64,000 nt of DNA, taken from contig JADJON010000001.1 of NCBI GenBank assembly GCA_016713765.1, forward strand, positions 2,662,193 to 2,726,192, read 5' to 3'. The number at the start of each line of letters is the position of its first letter. Within the stretch, counting starts at the first letter, position 1. The notes under the pieces are model-generated. The model was not told where the DNA came from and did not search any database. It saw nothing but the letters and a program-made list of their open reading frames with translations. Below, piece after piece: positions 52,001 to 60,659 of the stretch. Source of the DNA: Bacteroidota bacterium (GTDB lineage Bacteria; Bacteroidota; Bacteroidia; AKYH767-A; 2013-40CM-41-45). Made by a program: the position numbers and the translations under genes.

Positions 52001-54200
52001 TAGTTGCAGCGCCAATGCCATCGCAACCGTCACCGTAACGCAGGTTCCGATCGCGGTGAGTCCCACCAGTACAACCATCTGCTCCGGACAGAACACCACG
52101 CTCACCGCTTCCGGCGCCACCACGTATTCCTGGTCGCCGGGTGGAGCCACTACCGCTGCCGTTACGGTCGCGCCGACCAGTACAACCACTTATACCGTGA
52201 CCGGAACAGTCAGCGGCTGTACGAAGACCGCGACAGCCACCGTCAATGTCACCACCGTCAGCGTTTCCATCTCGCCGGCATCGACGACCATTTGCGCCGG
52301 CCAAAGCACGACCCTGACCGCTTCCGGTGCGACTACCTATGCCTGGACGCCTGGAGGAGCTACTACGGCCGCCATTACGGTATCGCCCACCACCACAACA
52401 GCGTATACCGTTGTCGGAACTACCGCAGGTTGCAGCGTTAATGCCATTGCAACCGTCACCGTTACTTCCCTCCCAACCATCACCATCTCCCCTGCTTCGA
52501 CAACGATCTGTAACGGCAGCAGCACAACGCTGACGGCTTCCGGAGGAACCAGCTATTCGTGGACACCTGGTGGAGCGACAACAGCGGCCATTACGGTATC
52601 GCCCACCGCGACTACTGCTTATACGGTAGTCGGCACTTCCGCCGGCTGCAGCGCCAATGCCATCGCAACCGTCACCGTGACGCAGGTTCCGATCGCGGTG
52701 AGTCCCACCAGCACGACCATCTGCTCCGGACAGAACACCACGCTCACCGCTTCCGGTGCTACCACGTATTCCTGGTCGCCGGGTGGAGCCACTACCGCTG
52801 CAATTACAGTCGCACCGAACAGCGCGACTACCTATACTGTGACCGGCACTGTCAGCGGTTGTACGAAGACCGCCACAGCCACCGTCAATGTCACCACCGT
52901 CAACATCGCCATCTCTCCGCCTACTGCCAGTATTTGTCCGGGAGGCAACATCACCCTGACCGCTTCCGGCGGAACCACTTATGTCTGGGCGCCTGGTGGC
53001 GCTACGACCGCGGCCGTAACCGTATCTCCGACTAGTACGACAACCTATACCGTCACCAGCGCAAGCGGCGGCTGTCCGGGAAGCGCCACGCGTGTGGTGA
53101 CGGTCAATCCCTCCGTTACTGCAAGCATCAACATCGCGCCGACACCCGGCAATTCCATTTGCAGCGGAACCTCCGTGCTGTTTACCGCAACGATTTCGAA
53201 TGGAGGCGCCAGTCCGGTTTATCAATGGACACGAAACGGCACTACTGTTGGACCGAATGCTAACGCTTACCCGACTTCCACCCTTTCCAATGGCGATATC
53301 ATTTCCTGCACACTGACCAGCAATGCCGCTTGTGTCACCAATCCTACGGTGGTGTCCAATCCGGTAACCATGACGGTCAGCGGCGGCCTGCCGACGATCA
53401 GCTCCTTCACACCTACCAGCGGCACATCCGGCACCATTGTTACGATCAACGGCACGAACTTCGTCGGGGTCAGTGCGGTGAAGTTCAACGGAACCAATGC
53501 CTCGTTCACGGTGGTGAACGCTACCCAGATCACCGCTACGGTTCCGGCCGGCGCCACCACAGGACTGATCAGTGTCACCAACAACTGTGGAACCGGAAAC
53601 AGTGCAACCAACTTCACCGTAGGTGCAGCCACTGCTAACCTGAGTCTTCAGGTCTTGTTACAGGGCATGTATATCGGCAGCGGACAAATGATCGCGGCCA
53701 TCAACCCATCCGGAAATCCGAATGCCTGCGATACGATCACCGTATCCCTGGCTGCCGCCACATCACCCTATGCCATCCTGTATTCGAACAAGGATACCAT
53801 CAACCTCTCCGGACTCGGCGTCTTTACGTTCCCTGGCGCAGTCATCGGCAACAGTTATTACATCGTCGTTCGCCACCGCAATAGTCTCGAAACCTGGAGT
53901 GCAGCACCGGTATCCTTCAGCAGTTCGAACATTTCGTACAATTTCCAAAACTCCGCCGCGCAAGCCTATGGCAGCAACCAGGCCAGCCTGGGAGGTGGCA
54001 AGTTCGGACTCCATTCAGGTGATACGAATCAAGATGACCTCATTGAGGCTTCCGACTATTCCGCGGTAGAGAATGCGGTTCAGTCCTTCCTCTTCGGCTA
54101 TGTAGCCACCGATCTGAACGGGGATCAATTGGTAGAGGCATCCGATTATTCGCTGGTCGAGAACAACAGCTTGCTGTTCCTGTTCACTGCTGCACCCTAA
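49032..54200 (+). CDS. Giant secreted metzincin-like protein with Ig-like repeats and dockerin-like end
   Basis: About 1722 residues from the chosen start; an upstream in-frame ATG at 48957 would add 25 atypical residues. Order: signal peptide (STFSLLALLGCLLISARLKA), an N-terminal beta domain, an IPT/TIG domain (ITSFTPTTITAGTRSLLTING), a metalloprotease domain with HELGHAHQLQH (HExxHxxxxxH, Glu catalytic) and a candidate Met-turn in AIMHYSI, and two Ig-like domains. Nine homologous repeats of about 71 residues follow, each with TICSGQSTTLTASGA and a YTV strand. Then another Ig-like and a second IPT/TIG domain, and a C-terminal pair of calcium-loop motifs (GDTNQDDLIEASDYS and TDLNGDQLVEASDYS) like dockerin type I. 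No T9SS type A tail is seen. The protease substrate is unknown. Confidence 0.85.
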   Translation: MLQSFLFPRLNSNFGSLSRKSTFSLLALLGCLLISARLKAGDACMQLPISLADRVNQSELIIEGEIISSQSKWNVERNMIFTVSQIRVFKLFKGSLSGSVVTLLTEGGQDGLDLIEVGNEFMPVVGEQGVFMLKTNSKIPNLAIRFQGPLYTCFMAHQSTVMYNLFDKTANSPFQQFNSIPYGLYPAIHQITGQYHTELITNTRLNQALQQTQSGNQVYAVPTITSFTPTTITAGTRSLLTINGTNFGASRGAGFVEFRNANDGGASWVQAKASDYRTWTNTQITVWVPSSSLSNGPSAGTGQIRVTNNDPNIATSTGTLTVTYSVINVEFDGKGQYTEHQNDNTTGGYTFQCEAATFAANAPAVAAFTRAMNTWTCSTNMNWILGANTAVDTALADGINIVRFDKGPSLPAGVLGRATSRFSGCINAAAPSDTVWTVTEVDVVYDDGAAGLSWNFSTANATFSQIDFETVTVHELGHAHQLQHIINSGAIMHYSISNGQTSRVLSPTIDVPAGNFVMTRSTAAHGACKPSPMTSLSLAASVSIAASPGTSVCSNTSVTFTATPVLPAGTATYTWKKNGVTVGTNSTTYTNASWVNGDQVQVVMSVSGGCNQTVNSNTLTMTVSTAVTASVSIAASPGTTVCNGTNVTFTATPTNGGTTPAYQWKLNGSNVGTNSPTYSNAALANGNTVSCVMTSNANCVTGSPATSNALTMTVNTTPSVSISPATVTICSGQSTTLTASGASTYAWSPGGATTAAITVTPGATTTYTVIGTTGSCTASATRLVTVNTTPSVSISPASATICSGQSTTLTASGATSYSWAPGGAITAAVTVNPGATTTYTVIGTTGSCTASATRLVTVNTTPTVSISPATATICSGQSTTLTASGATSYSWTPGGAITAAVTVSPGATTTYTVIGTTGSCTASATRLVTVNTTPTITISPASTTICNGSSTTLTASGGTTYSWTPGGATTAAITVSPTTTTAYTVVGTSGSCSANAIATVTVTQVPIAVSPTSTTICSGQNTTLTASGATTYSWSPGGATTAAVTVAPTSTTTYTVTGTVSGCTKTATATVNVTTVSVSISPASTTICAGQSTTLTASGATTYAWTPGGATTAAITVSPTTTTAYTVVGTTAGCSVNAIATVTVTSLPTITISPASTTICNGSSTTLTASGGTSYSWTPGGATTAAITVSPTATTAYTVVGTSAGCSANAIATVTVTQVPIAVSPTSTTICSGQNTTLTASGATTYSWSPGGATTAAITVAPNSATTYTVTGTVSGCTKTATATVNVTTVNIAISPPTASICPGGNITLTASGGTTYVWAPGGATTAAVTVSPTSTTTYTVTSASGGCPGSATRVVTVNPSVTASINIAPTPGNSICSGTSVLFTATISNGGASPVYQWTRNGTTVGPNANAYPTSTLSNGDIISCTLTSNAACVTNPTVVSNPVTMTVSGGLPTISSFTPTSGTSGTIVTINGTNFVGVSAVKFNGTNASFTVVNATQITATVPAGATTGLISVTNNCGTGNSATNFTVGAATANLSLQVLLQGMYIGSGQMIAAINPSGNPNACDTITVSLAAATSPYAILYSNKDTINLSGLGVFTFPGAVIGNSYYIVVRHRNSLETWSAAPVSFSSSNISYNFQNSAAQAYGSNQASLGGGKFGLHSGDTNQDDLIEASDYSAVENAVQSFLFGYVATDLNGDQLVEASDYSLVENNSLLFLFTAAP
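51178..53107 (+). repeat. Nine tandem coding repeats of about 213 bp
   Basis: The Ig-like repeats of the giant protein form a tandem DNA repeat. Units 4-5 (from about 51826) and 7-8 (from about 52474) are near-identical pairs, separated by unit 6, which shows duplication of a block of about three units. Cys pairs recur in each unit (TIC...GSC or SGC). Such repeats can expand or contract by recombination and can collapse in assemblies. Confidence 0.9.
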
Positions 54201-54259
54201 GCGCCAATATCTGAACGTTCTGAAAATCAAGGGGGAAAATCTCTGCAGCAGCCGATAAC

Positions 54260-54288
54260 TTGATTTCAGTTGAAAATTCGTATATTTG
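54260..54288 (+). promoter_or_regulatory. Promoter of the tRNA-Ala gene
   Basis: TTG at 54260-54262, an 18-base spacer and TATATTTG at 54281-54288, a full match to TAnnTTTG. Transcription would begin near 54295, about 34 bases before the tRNA. Confidence 0.7.
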
Positions 54289-54328
54289 CAACCGCCTAAA
54301 CAGCAAATTCTGCTCTTTAGGCGGACAC

Positions 54329-54402
54329 GGGGGATTAGCTCAGCTGGCTAGAGCGTTTGCATGGCATGCAAAAGGTCATCGGTTCGACTCCGATATTCTC
54401 CA
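54329..54402 (+). tRNA. tRNA-Ala (anticodon GGC)
   Basis: Acceptor GGGGGAT pairs with ATTCTCC with two G-T pairs, and the discriminator is A. The D arm is AGCTCAGCTGGCTAGAGC. The anticodon stem is TTTGC/GCAAA with loop ATGGCAT, giving anticodon GGC for codon GCC. The T arm is CGGTTCGACTCCG. CCA is not encoded. Length 74 nt. Confidence 0.95.
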
Positions 54403-54404
54403 CT

Positions 54405-54438
54405 CAAAAGGCTGACCGTTTGGTCGGCCTTTTTTTTT
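54405..54438 (+). terminator. Terminator after tRNA-Ala
   Basis: AAAGGCTGACC pairs with GGTCGGCCTTT (one T-G pair) around a GTTT loop and is followed by a run of T residues. Confidence 0.85.
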
Positions 54439-54478
54439 ACCCTGTCACGTGTACGGCATTGATTAAATTCGGCGGATC

Positions 54479-55618
54479 ATGAGCATCAGTTACTGGGAAC
54501 GTACGTCCTTTTTCGCACCCGCGGATGTCCTCATCATCGGCAGCGGGATTGTCGGGCTGAATGCCGCTTTGTACCTGAAACGGAAATCCCCCGAACTCAC
54601 CGTCACCATCATCGACCGGGGGATCCTGCCCTTCGGAGCGTCCACCCGCAACGCAGGTTTTGCCTGCTTCGGTAGTCCGTCCGAGATACTGGCCGATCTG
54701 AAAAAGCAGAACGAAGATGCGGTCTTCTCGCTGGTCGAACGCCGCTGGAAAGGACTGTTGCGGTTACGGGAAAATCTCGGTGACGCGACGATTGCCTATG
54801 AAGCCTTCGGCAGCCACGAAGTATTCCGCAAGGAAGACGAAGTCCTTTATCAGACTTGCCTTGAGCAACTCCCCTATCTGAATCGTCAACTGAAGACCAT
54901 CACAGGCACCGACGAGAACTACGGCATCAGCAGCGAACGCATCAGCGATTTCGGCTTCCGGAACATCCGGCACATGTTATTCAACAGGAGCGAAGGTCAG
55001 CTCGACACCGGCCGGATGATCGAAGCGCTCTTGCAGAAAGTGCGTGGGCTTGGCGTACGGATCCTGAACGGACTCACCGTGGAGGCCATCGAATCCAACA
55101 ACCAGGGCGCCGTCGTGATATGCAGGGATGACATTCGCTTTTCCGCATGCCAGGTGTTGCTCGCTACCAACGGATTCACCAAAACGCTGTTACCGGAAGT
55201 GGACGTACAGCCTGCGCGTGCCCAGGTGTTCGTGACGGATCCGATTCCCGGTCTACCGTTTCGCGGCTGCTTTCACTACGACGAAGGGTTCTACTATTTC
55301 CGCAACATCGGGGATCGCATCCTGCTCGGCGGCGGCCGCAACCTCAACATCGCGGGCGAAACGACGATGGACATGACCCTGACAGACCAGATCCAAAGCG
55401 CACTGGACCGTTTATTGCACGAAACCATTGCACCCGGGAAAAACGCGAAAGTCGCGATGCGCTGGAGCGGTATCATGGGCATCGGCGAAGTGAAAGCTCC
55501 GATTCTGCAGCAAGTCAGGCCCGCTGTATATACCGCTGTCAGAATGGGTGGAATGGGTGTAGCCCTGGCAAGCCTTGTCGGCGAAGAAGCCGCGGATATG
55601 CTGCTCGGGGACCGCTGA
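54479..55618 (+). CDS. FAD-dependent amino-acid oxidase family protein (DAO)
   Basis: A 379-residue flavoprotein of the D-amino acid oxidase/glycine oxidase superfamily. FAD site: ADVLIIGSGIVGLNAALYLKRK (GxGxxG), then IIDRGILPFGASTRNAGFACFG, the region that carries the conserved small-residue loop of this family. C-terminal FAD contact: RMGGMGVALASLVGEEAADML. The substrate is unknown. A TAAATTCG box at 54464-54471, one mismatch from the -7 consensus, could give a nearly leaderless mRNA. Confidence 0.87.
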   Translation: MSISYWERTSFFAPADVLIIGSGIVGLNAALYLKRKSPELTVTIIDRGILPFGASTRNAGFACFGSPSEILADLKKQNEDAVFSLVERRWKGLLRLRENLGDATIAYEAFGSHEVFRKEDEVLYQTCLEQLPYLNRQLKTITGTDENYGISSERISDFGFRNIRHMLFNRSEGQLDTGRMIEALLQKVRGLGVRILNGLTVEAIESNNQGAVVICRDDIRFSACQVLLATNGFTKTLLPEVDVQPARAQVFVTDPIPGLPFRGCFHYDEGFYYFRNIGDRILLGGGRNLNIAGETTMDMTLTDQIQSALDRLLHETIAPGKNAKVAMRWSGIMGIGEVKAPILQQVRPAVYTAVRMGGMGVALASLVGEEAADMLLGDR

Positions 55619-55681
55619 GCTTATTCACCAGGTCGTGTTCAACGCCCGTTGCCCGAGCAATGCTCAGGGGCCTAATTATGC

Positions 55682-55689
55682 TATTTTTG
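55682..55689 (+). promoter_or_regulatory. -7 box upstream of the TamA/BamA-like gene
   Basis: TATTTTTG matches TAnnTTTG and lies 22 bases before the ATG at 55712. No TTG is seen at the usual -33 distance. Confidence 0.4.
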
Positions 55690-55711
55690 CACCGATACGC
55701 AGGCCTCACCA

Positions 55712-58051
55712 GTGCTCCACTCCTTTCGGCGTCTAGTTTTTCTTTTCATTGCAATCAGTGCGCTGGCGGCGTGTCGACCAACGCTTTACGTGCCTGCCGA
55801 TAAATACCTGCTCTCCCAGAATATCATCAAGTCGGATACGACGATCCTGGAGAAAGATAAGATCCTCTCGCTGGTCAAGCAGCAACCGAACCGGCTGATC
55901 CTTGGATTCCTGCCGTTTCACCTGACGGTTTACAATATCGGCAACACCGGGAAGCCGAACCGTTTCAAGAACTGGCTGAAAAGCATCGGAGAAGAACCTG
56001 CTGTGCTCGATCCGCTGCTGACCAATCGTTCCAGGAACCAGATCAACCTCTTGCTGCTGCAAAACGGTTTCTTCAATTCCAACGTCACCGATTCCACCAG
56101 TTACCACAAGCGCAGGGCCCGGGTCTATTATTCGATCAATTATGGTGACGCCTATCGCCTGCGGAAAGTCGATTTCTCGACACGCGATACGGCCTTGCAG
56201 CAATACATCGAGTTGATCCGAACCACCACCCTGTTGAAGCCCGAGACACGTTACGACGAAGAACTGTTCGAAGAGGAACGGGAACGCATCACCTCCGAGT
56301 TGAAGGACCGCGGTTTCTACCAGTTCAGCAAGAATTACATCTCCTTCAGTGCAGACACGACGGTTGGCGCGCACAGGGTCGATCTGTACGTGTACATCAA
56401 CCGGATCAACGAAAACGTGGATCCGGCGCTGACGAACGAAGGACCGAAACGCTCACACGCGGTCTATTTCCTGCGGAACATTTACATACAAACCGACTAC
56501 GATCCGAAGAATCCAAACGCGGCCGCTCCGGTCGATACGCAATTGGTCAATGGCTATTACCTGTTGGGCAATCATCCGCAGCACTTCATCCGCGACCAGA
56601 CCCTGCTCGATTGCATCTTCGTAAAAAGCGGCGATCGCTACCTGCAACGCGACTTCGATTACTCCTATCGCCGTTTACAATCGTTGAACGTGTTCAAGTT
56701 CGTGAACATGCTATTCCGTGAAGTCCCCGACGACAGTTCCGGTCGTCGTCAACTCGATGTGATCATCCAGCTGACTCCGCTTGACAAGCAGGACTTCACG
56801 CTCGAAACGGAGGCGACGCATACCGGAGGTAACCTGGGAATTGCGGGATCCTTCGGTTACCGGAACAAGAACGTATTCCGCGGAGCCGAAGTGTTTGAAT
56901 TCCGGATAAAGGGCGCGCTCGAAGCCCTTCCCAACTTCTCCGACAGTCTCGAAACCAAGCGACTCCTGTTCTTCAACACCTACGAGATCGGACCGGAAGT
57001 GTCCTTGTCGTTTAAGAAATTCCTGCTCCCGGGATTCATCACCCGTGGAACTTCGCGTTACTTCAATCCCAGGTCCACGCTTACAACCGGCTTCAATTAC
57101 CAGGACCGTCCCGACTTCCGCCGGTCCATTCTTAACCTCTCCTTTGGCTATCAATGGCGCGGATCAACAACACAACGGTTCTCCGTTTTTCCGTTCGAAC
57201 TGAACTCCGTTTATGTAAAACCGAGTCTGGGTTTCCAGGCTCGACTCGACAGCCTGCAGGACCCGCGCTTACGGTACAGCTACGAAAATCACCTCATCAC
57301 CGCCGCGCGCTTTTCCTGGTTGTACACCGACCAGGAGATCCGGCCCAACCAGAGTTTTTGGTTCCTGCGTGCGAACTTTGAAATGTCGGGGCTGGTCATG
57401 CGCGGCATCGCGCCCTTGTTCAACTGGGAACGGAACGAAGAAGGCAGCTATGTATTTTCCGGCATCAAGTTTTCGCAGTACATCAAGCCGGATGTGGATG
57501 TGAGTTACCACCACATCCTCAACAAGAACAACACCCTCGTTTACCGCGTTGCAACCGGCATCGGCTTGCCGTACGGGAATTCCCGGGCGTTGCCGTTTGA
57601 AAAAAGCTTCTTCGCCGGCGGCGCCAGCAGCGTCAGAGCCTGGAGCGCGCGTACACTGGGTCCGGGCTCTTACAATGAATCGCTCAACATCGAACAGAGC
57701 GGTGATTTCAAGTTCGAAGCCAATGTCGAGTACCGCTCCTTCCTCCTCCAACTCTTCGGCTCCACCATATTAGAAGGTGCGGCATTCGTCGATGCCGGCA
57801 ACGTCTGGACCCGAAACGAAGACGCGAGCCGGCCGGGGTCGCAGTTCCGCATCTCCACCTTCGCACGCGAGCTCGGCATCGGCGGCGGATTGGGCATGCG
57901 CTTCAACTTCTCCTTCTTCATCCTCCGCCTCGACATGGCCGTCAAACTGCACGATCCATCCCTCGACCTGTCCGAACGCTGGGTCTATCCCAACCAAAAA
58001 TTCGTCATCGGCGACATTGTTCCGAACCTGGCGATCGGGTACCCCTTTTAA
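55712..58051 (+). CDS. TamA/BamA-family outer-membrane lipoprotein (TamL-like)
   Basis: A 779-residue Omp85-family protein. The signal peptide ends at a lipobox (ISALAAC), so it is an outer-membrane lipoprotein with a barrel, the arrangement described as TamL in Bacteroidota. POTRA-type domains cover about residues 30-370 (RVYYSINYGDAYRLRKVDF, AVYFLRNIYIQTDYDP, RDFDYSYRRLQSLNVFKFVNMLF). The C-terminal barrel contains the Omp85 motif region FFAGGASSVRAWSARTLGPGSY, matching the conserved VRGY/F-type loop, and ends with IVPNLAIGYPF. It probably helps insert outer-membrane or surface proteins. The stop codon directly precedes a 230-bp heptamer-phased region. Confidence 0.9.
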   Translation: MLHSFRRLVFLFIAISALAACRPTLYVPADKYLLSQNIIKSDTTILEKDKILSLVKQQPNRLILGFLPFHLTVYNIGNTGKPNRFKNWLKSIGEEPAVLDPLLTNRSRNQINLLLLQNGFFNSNVTDSTSYHKRRARVYYSINYGDAYRLRKVDFSTRDTALQQYIELIRTTTLLKPETRYDEELFEEERERITSELKDRGFYQFSKNYISFSADTTVGAHRVDLYVYINRINENVDPALTNEGPKRSHAVYFLRNIYIQTDYDPKNPNAAAPVDTQLVNGYYLLGNHPQHFIRDQTLLDCIFVKSGDRYLQRDFDYSYRRLQSLNVFKFVNMLFREVPDDSSGRRQLDVIIQLTPLDKQDFTLETEATHTGGNLGIAGSFGYRNKNVFRGAEVFEFRIKGALEALPNFSDSLETKRLLFFNTYEIGPEVSLSFKKFLLPGFITRGTSRYFNPRSTLTTGFNYQDRPDFRRSILNLSFGYQWRGSTTQRFSVFPFELNSVYVKPSLGFQARLDSLQDPRLRYSYENHLITAARFSWLYTDQEIRPNQSFWFLRANFEMSGLVMRGIAPLFNWERNEEGSYVFSGIKFSQYIKPDVDVSYHHILNKNNTLVYRVATGIGLPYGNSRALPFEKSFFAGGASSVRAWSARTLGPGSYNESLNIEQSGDFKFEANVEYRSFLLQLFGSTILEGAAFVDAGNVWTRNEDASRPGSQFRISTFARELGIGGGLGMRFNFSFFILRLDMAVKLHDPSLDLSERWVYPNQKFVIGDIVPNLAIGYPF

Positions 58052-58052
58052 G

Positions 58053-58164
58053 GGGTTCCGAGTTTCGGGTTCCGAGTTTCGAGTTTCGGGTTTGGATGGT
58101 TAGTTATTAGTGATTAGCTATTGGCGACTAGAGGTTGGTGATTAGATATTTGTGACTGGATTTC
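58053..58164 (+). repeat. Heptanucleotide tandem array 9 (AGTTTCG then AGTNATT type)
   Basis: Sixteen units in one 7-bp phase immediately after the stop of the TamL-like gene: GGGTTCC, GAGTTTC, GGGTTCC, GAGTTTC, GAGTTTC, GGGTTTG, then AGTTATT, AGTGATT, AGCTATT, GGCGACT, AGAGGTT, GGTGATT and weaker units. The AGT strand is the gene's sense strand. Confidence 0.85.
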
Positions 58165-58282
58165 ATCCACCAATGACCAATCACGACTTTCCAATCACAA
58201 GTCCCAAACACTGTTTACTGTTTACTGTTTACTGTTCACTGTTCACTGTTCACTGTTCACTGTTCACTGTTCACTGTTCACT
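58165..58282 (-). repeat. Heptanucleotide tandem array 10 (AGTGAAC type on the minus strand)
   Basis: In the same 7-bp phase as array 9 but with the AGT strand switched to minus. Weak units (AATGACC, AATCACG, AATCACA) lead into three GTTTACT and seven perfect GTTCACT units at 58213-58282. It ends 27 bases before the predicted fbaB -7 box. With array 9 it fills the 281-base gap between the flanking genes. Confidence 0.92.
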
Positions 58283-58309
58283 CCCCCCACCCAATTCCAC
58301 AATAAATCC

Positions 58310-58317
58310 TACCTTTA
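58310..58317 (+). promoter_or_regulatory. Possible -7 box of fbaB
   Basis: TACCTTTA is one mismatch from TAnnTTTG, 28 bases before the chosen start codon. No -33 TTG is visible. Confidence 0.3.
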
Positions 58318-58344
58318 CCGCCATTCAAAAGCATGCACACCACT

Positions 58345-59403
58345 ATGTCATCTGCGAAAATCGCTGAGTTGCTGGGAGCCGGCGCTGAGAGCCTGCTGAA
58401 CCACCAGTCCAAGACCATTTCCAAAGAACACCTTCACCTTCCGGGACCCGATTTCCTGGATCGCATCTTCGCCCCTACCAACCGCAGCAACCAGGTCATC
58501 CGCAGTCTGCAGGCCTTGTATGGACACGGTCGTCTGAAAGACACCGGCTACGTTTCCATTCTGCCGGTGGACCAGGGTATCGAACATTCGGCTGGTGCAT
58601 CCTTCGCGCCGAACCCGATCTACTTCGATCCGGAGAACATCGTGAAGCTTGCCATTGAAGGCGGCTGCAATGCCGTTGCTTCCACCTATGGTGTGCTTGC
58701 CTCCGTTTCGCGCAAGTACGCGCACAAGATCCCGTTCATCGTCAAGATCAACCACAACGAATTCCTTTCGTACCCGAACAAGTTCGACCAGATCATGTTC
58801 GGCACCGTGCAGGAAGCCTGGAACATGGGCGCTGTCGCCGTAGGCGCTACGATCTATTTCGGTTCCGATGAGTCGGCCCGCCAGATCCAGGAAGTGAGCG
58901 AAGCATTCGAATACGCGCACGAACTTGGTATGGCGACCATTCTCTGGTGTTACCTGCGTAACCCCGGCTTCAAGAAGGACGGAAAAGACTATCATACCGC
59001 CGCCGACCTGACCGGTCAGGCCAACCACCTCGGCGTAACGATACAGGCCGATATCATTAAGCAGAAACTGCCGACCAACAACGGCGGTTATACGGCTGTC
59101 GCATTCGGCAAGACGCATCCGAAAGTGTACAGCGAACTCAGCTCCGATCATCCGATCGATCTATGCCGCTACCAGGTAGCCAACTGCTACATGGGCCGCA
59201 TGGGCCTCATCAATTCCGGCGGCGAATCCAAAGGCGCGAGCGACCTTTCCGAAGCCGTAACCACCGCGGTCATCAACAAGCGGGCGGGCGGACAAGGACT
59301 GATCTCCGGTCGGAAGGCCTTCCAGAAGCCGATGACGGAAGGCGTTGCCCTGCTCAACGCCATTCAGGACGTTTACCTGTCCAAGGATATCACCATCGCC
59401 TGA
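58345..59403 (+). CDS. fbaB: Class I fructose-bisphosphate aldolase (FbaB/DhnA type)
   Basis: A 352-residue aldolase that matches E. coli FbaB along its length by eye: [112 protein letters not shown] and [13 protein letters not shown] Schiff-base Lys is expected in this family. It interconverts fructose 1,6-bisphosphate with DHAP and GAP. The start at [10 protein letters not shown] (58345) aligns with FbaB; an ATG at 58333 is the alternative. Confidence 0.95.
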   Translation: MSSAKIAELLGAGAESLLNHQSKTISKEHLHLPGPDFLDRIFAPTNRSNQVIRSLQALYGHGRLKDTGYVSILPVDQGIEHSAGASFAPNPIYFDPENIVKLAIEGGCNAVASTYGVLASVSRKYAHKIPFIVKINHNEFLSYPNKFDQIMFGTVQEAWNMGAVAVGATIYFGSDESARQIQEVSEAFEYAHELGMATILWCYLRNPGFKKDGKDYHTAADLTGQANHLGVTIQADIIKQKLPTNNGGYTAVAFGKTHPKVYSELSSDHPIDLCRYQVANCYMGRMGLINSGGESKGASDLSEAVTTAVINKRAGGQGLISGRKAFQKPMTEGVALLNAIQDVYLSKDITIA

Positions 59404-59444
59404 TCATTCTCCACGCCGAACAGCCGTTGTAAAGCCCAAACGAC

Positions 59445-60290
59445 ATGTCCTGGTTCAAACGCATCAAAGAAGGCATCACCACTTCCACCAAGGAGAAGAA
59501 GGAAACGCCGGAAGGTCTTTGGCATAAGTGTACTTCGTGCAAGAACATCGTCCCAACCAAGGACCACGCCGCGCGCATGTACGTATGCGACCAGTGCGGT
59601 TACCACGACCGTATCGGTTCCGCCGAATACTTTGAGATCCTGTTCGACGAGAACACCTCTTCCGAGCTCTTCCCCAACCTCAGCTCGGAAGATCCGCTCG
59701 AATTTGTCGACACGAAGAAGTACACCGATCGCATCAAAGAGTCCCAGCGCAAGAGCGGACTCCAGGACGCGATCCGCACCGGTGTCGGCAAAGTGAATGG
59801 ACAAGACCTCGTGATCGCCTGTATGGACTTCAGCTTCATCGGCGGCTCGATGGGCTCGGTGGTCGGTGAGAAGATCGCCCGCGCGATCGACCACAGCCTG
59901 GAGCACCGGATTCCGTTGCTCATCATCAGCAAATCCGGCGGCGCCCGCATGATGGAAGCCGCCTTTTCCTTGATGCAGATGGCCAAGACCTCCGCCAAGC
60001 TGACCCTGCTGTCGGATGCCGGCATTCCCTACATCTCTTTATTGACCGATCCCACCACCGGTGGTGTCACGGCTTCCTACGCCATGCTGGGCGACCTGAA
60101 CATCGCCGAACCGGGCGCTCTGATCGGCTTCGCCGGTCCACGGGTCGTGAAAGAAACCATCGGAAAAGACCTCCCCAAAGGCTTCCAAACCGCCGAATTC
60201 GTGCTGGAACACGGTTTTTTGGACTTTATCGTCGACCGCCGGGAGCTCAAGGCCAAGCTGGCCCAACTCCTTGGCTTCCTGAAAAATTAA
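59445..60290 (+). CDS. accD: Acetyl-CoA carboxylase carboxyltransferase subunit beta
   Basis: A 281-residue subunit that transfers CO2 from carboxybiotin to acetyl-CoA. The N-terminal zinc ribbon CTSCKN...CDQCGYHD is intact. The crotonase-fold oxyanion regions are seen in [47 protein letters not shown], and [33 protein letters not shown]. accA is not in this window. It ends 31 bases before the rpsO -7 box. Confidence 0.97.
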   Translation: MSWFKRIKEGITTSTKEKKETPEGLWHKCTSCKNIVPTKDHAARMYVCDQCGYHDRIGSAEYFEILFDENTSSELFPNLSSEDPLEFVDTKKYTDRIKESQRKSGLQDAIRTGVGKVNGQDLVIACMDFSFIGGSMGSVVGEKIARAIDHSLEHRIPLLIISKSGGARMMEAAFSLMQMAKTSAKLTLLSDAGIPYISLLTDPTTGGVTASYAMLGDLNIAEPGALIGFAGPRVVKETIGKDLPKGFQTAEFVLEHGFLDFIVDRRELKAKLAQLLGFLKN

Positions 60291-60321
60291 TCGGGAAGTC
60301 TAGCTATTCTGGAAATTTTCG

Positions 60322-60329
60322 TACATTTG
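60322..60329 (+). promoter_or_regulatory. -7 box of rpsO
   Basis: TACATTTG matches TAnnTTTG exactly, with the rpsO ATG 40 bases downstream. No TTG is found at the -33 distance. Confidence 0.5.
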
Positions 60330-60368
60330 CACCTCGTTTATTGACCCTTAAGTATTCGAGGAAGTAAC

Positions 60369-60638
60369 ATGAAGCTGACAACTGAAGCGAAAAAGCAGAT
60401 TTTCAAGAAGTTCGGTGGCGCCGAGACCAATACCGGTACGGCAGAAGGACAGATCGCCCTCTTCACCGAGCGCATTACCCATATGACCGAGCACATGCAG
60501 GTTGCGAAGAAAGACTTCTCGACCCAGCGCGCGCTGATCCGCCTCGTCGGTAAGCGCCGGGCTCTGCTCGACTATCTTCACAAGAACGATATCAATCGTT
60601 ACCGGAAGATCATCGCGGAACTAAACATTCGAAAATAA
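60369..60638 (+). CDS. rpsO: 30S ribosomal protein S15
   Basis: An 89-residue ribosomal protein that binds 16S rRNA and S6/S18. Typical S15 features: GGAETNTGTAEGQIALFTERI, LTEHMQ-type helix (here MTEHMQVAKKDFSTQRALIRLVGKRRALLDYLHKND) and RYRKIIAEL. It precedes pnp, the usual bacterial order, with an intervening hairpin. Confidence 0.97.
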   Translation: MKLTTEAKKQIFKKFGGAETNTGTAEGQIALFTERITHMTEHMQVAKKDFSTQRALIRLVGKRRALLDYLHKNDINRYRKIIAELNIRK

Positions 60639-60659
60639 TTCAAAGATCCTCAGATTCGG

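Noticed and set aside
51741-53225. 494-codon reverse-strand open frame rich in Gly, Arg, Ser and Cys
   Set aside because: It is the mirror of the tandem Ig-like repeats in the giant gene and shows the same periodicity; no domain or signal is visible.
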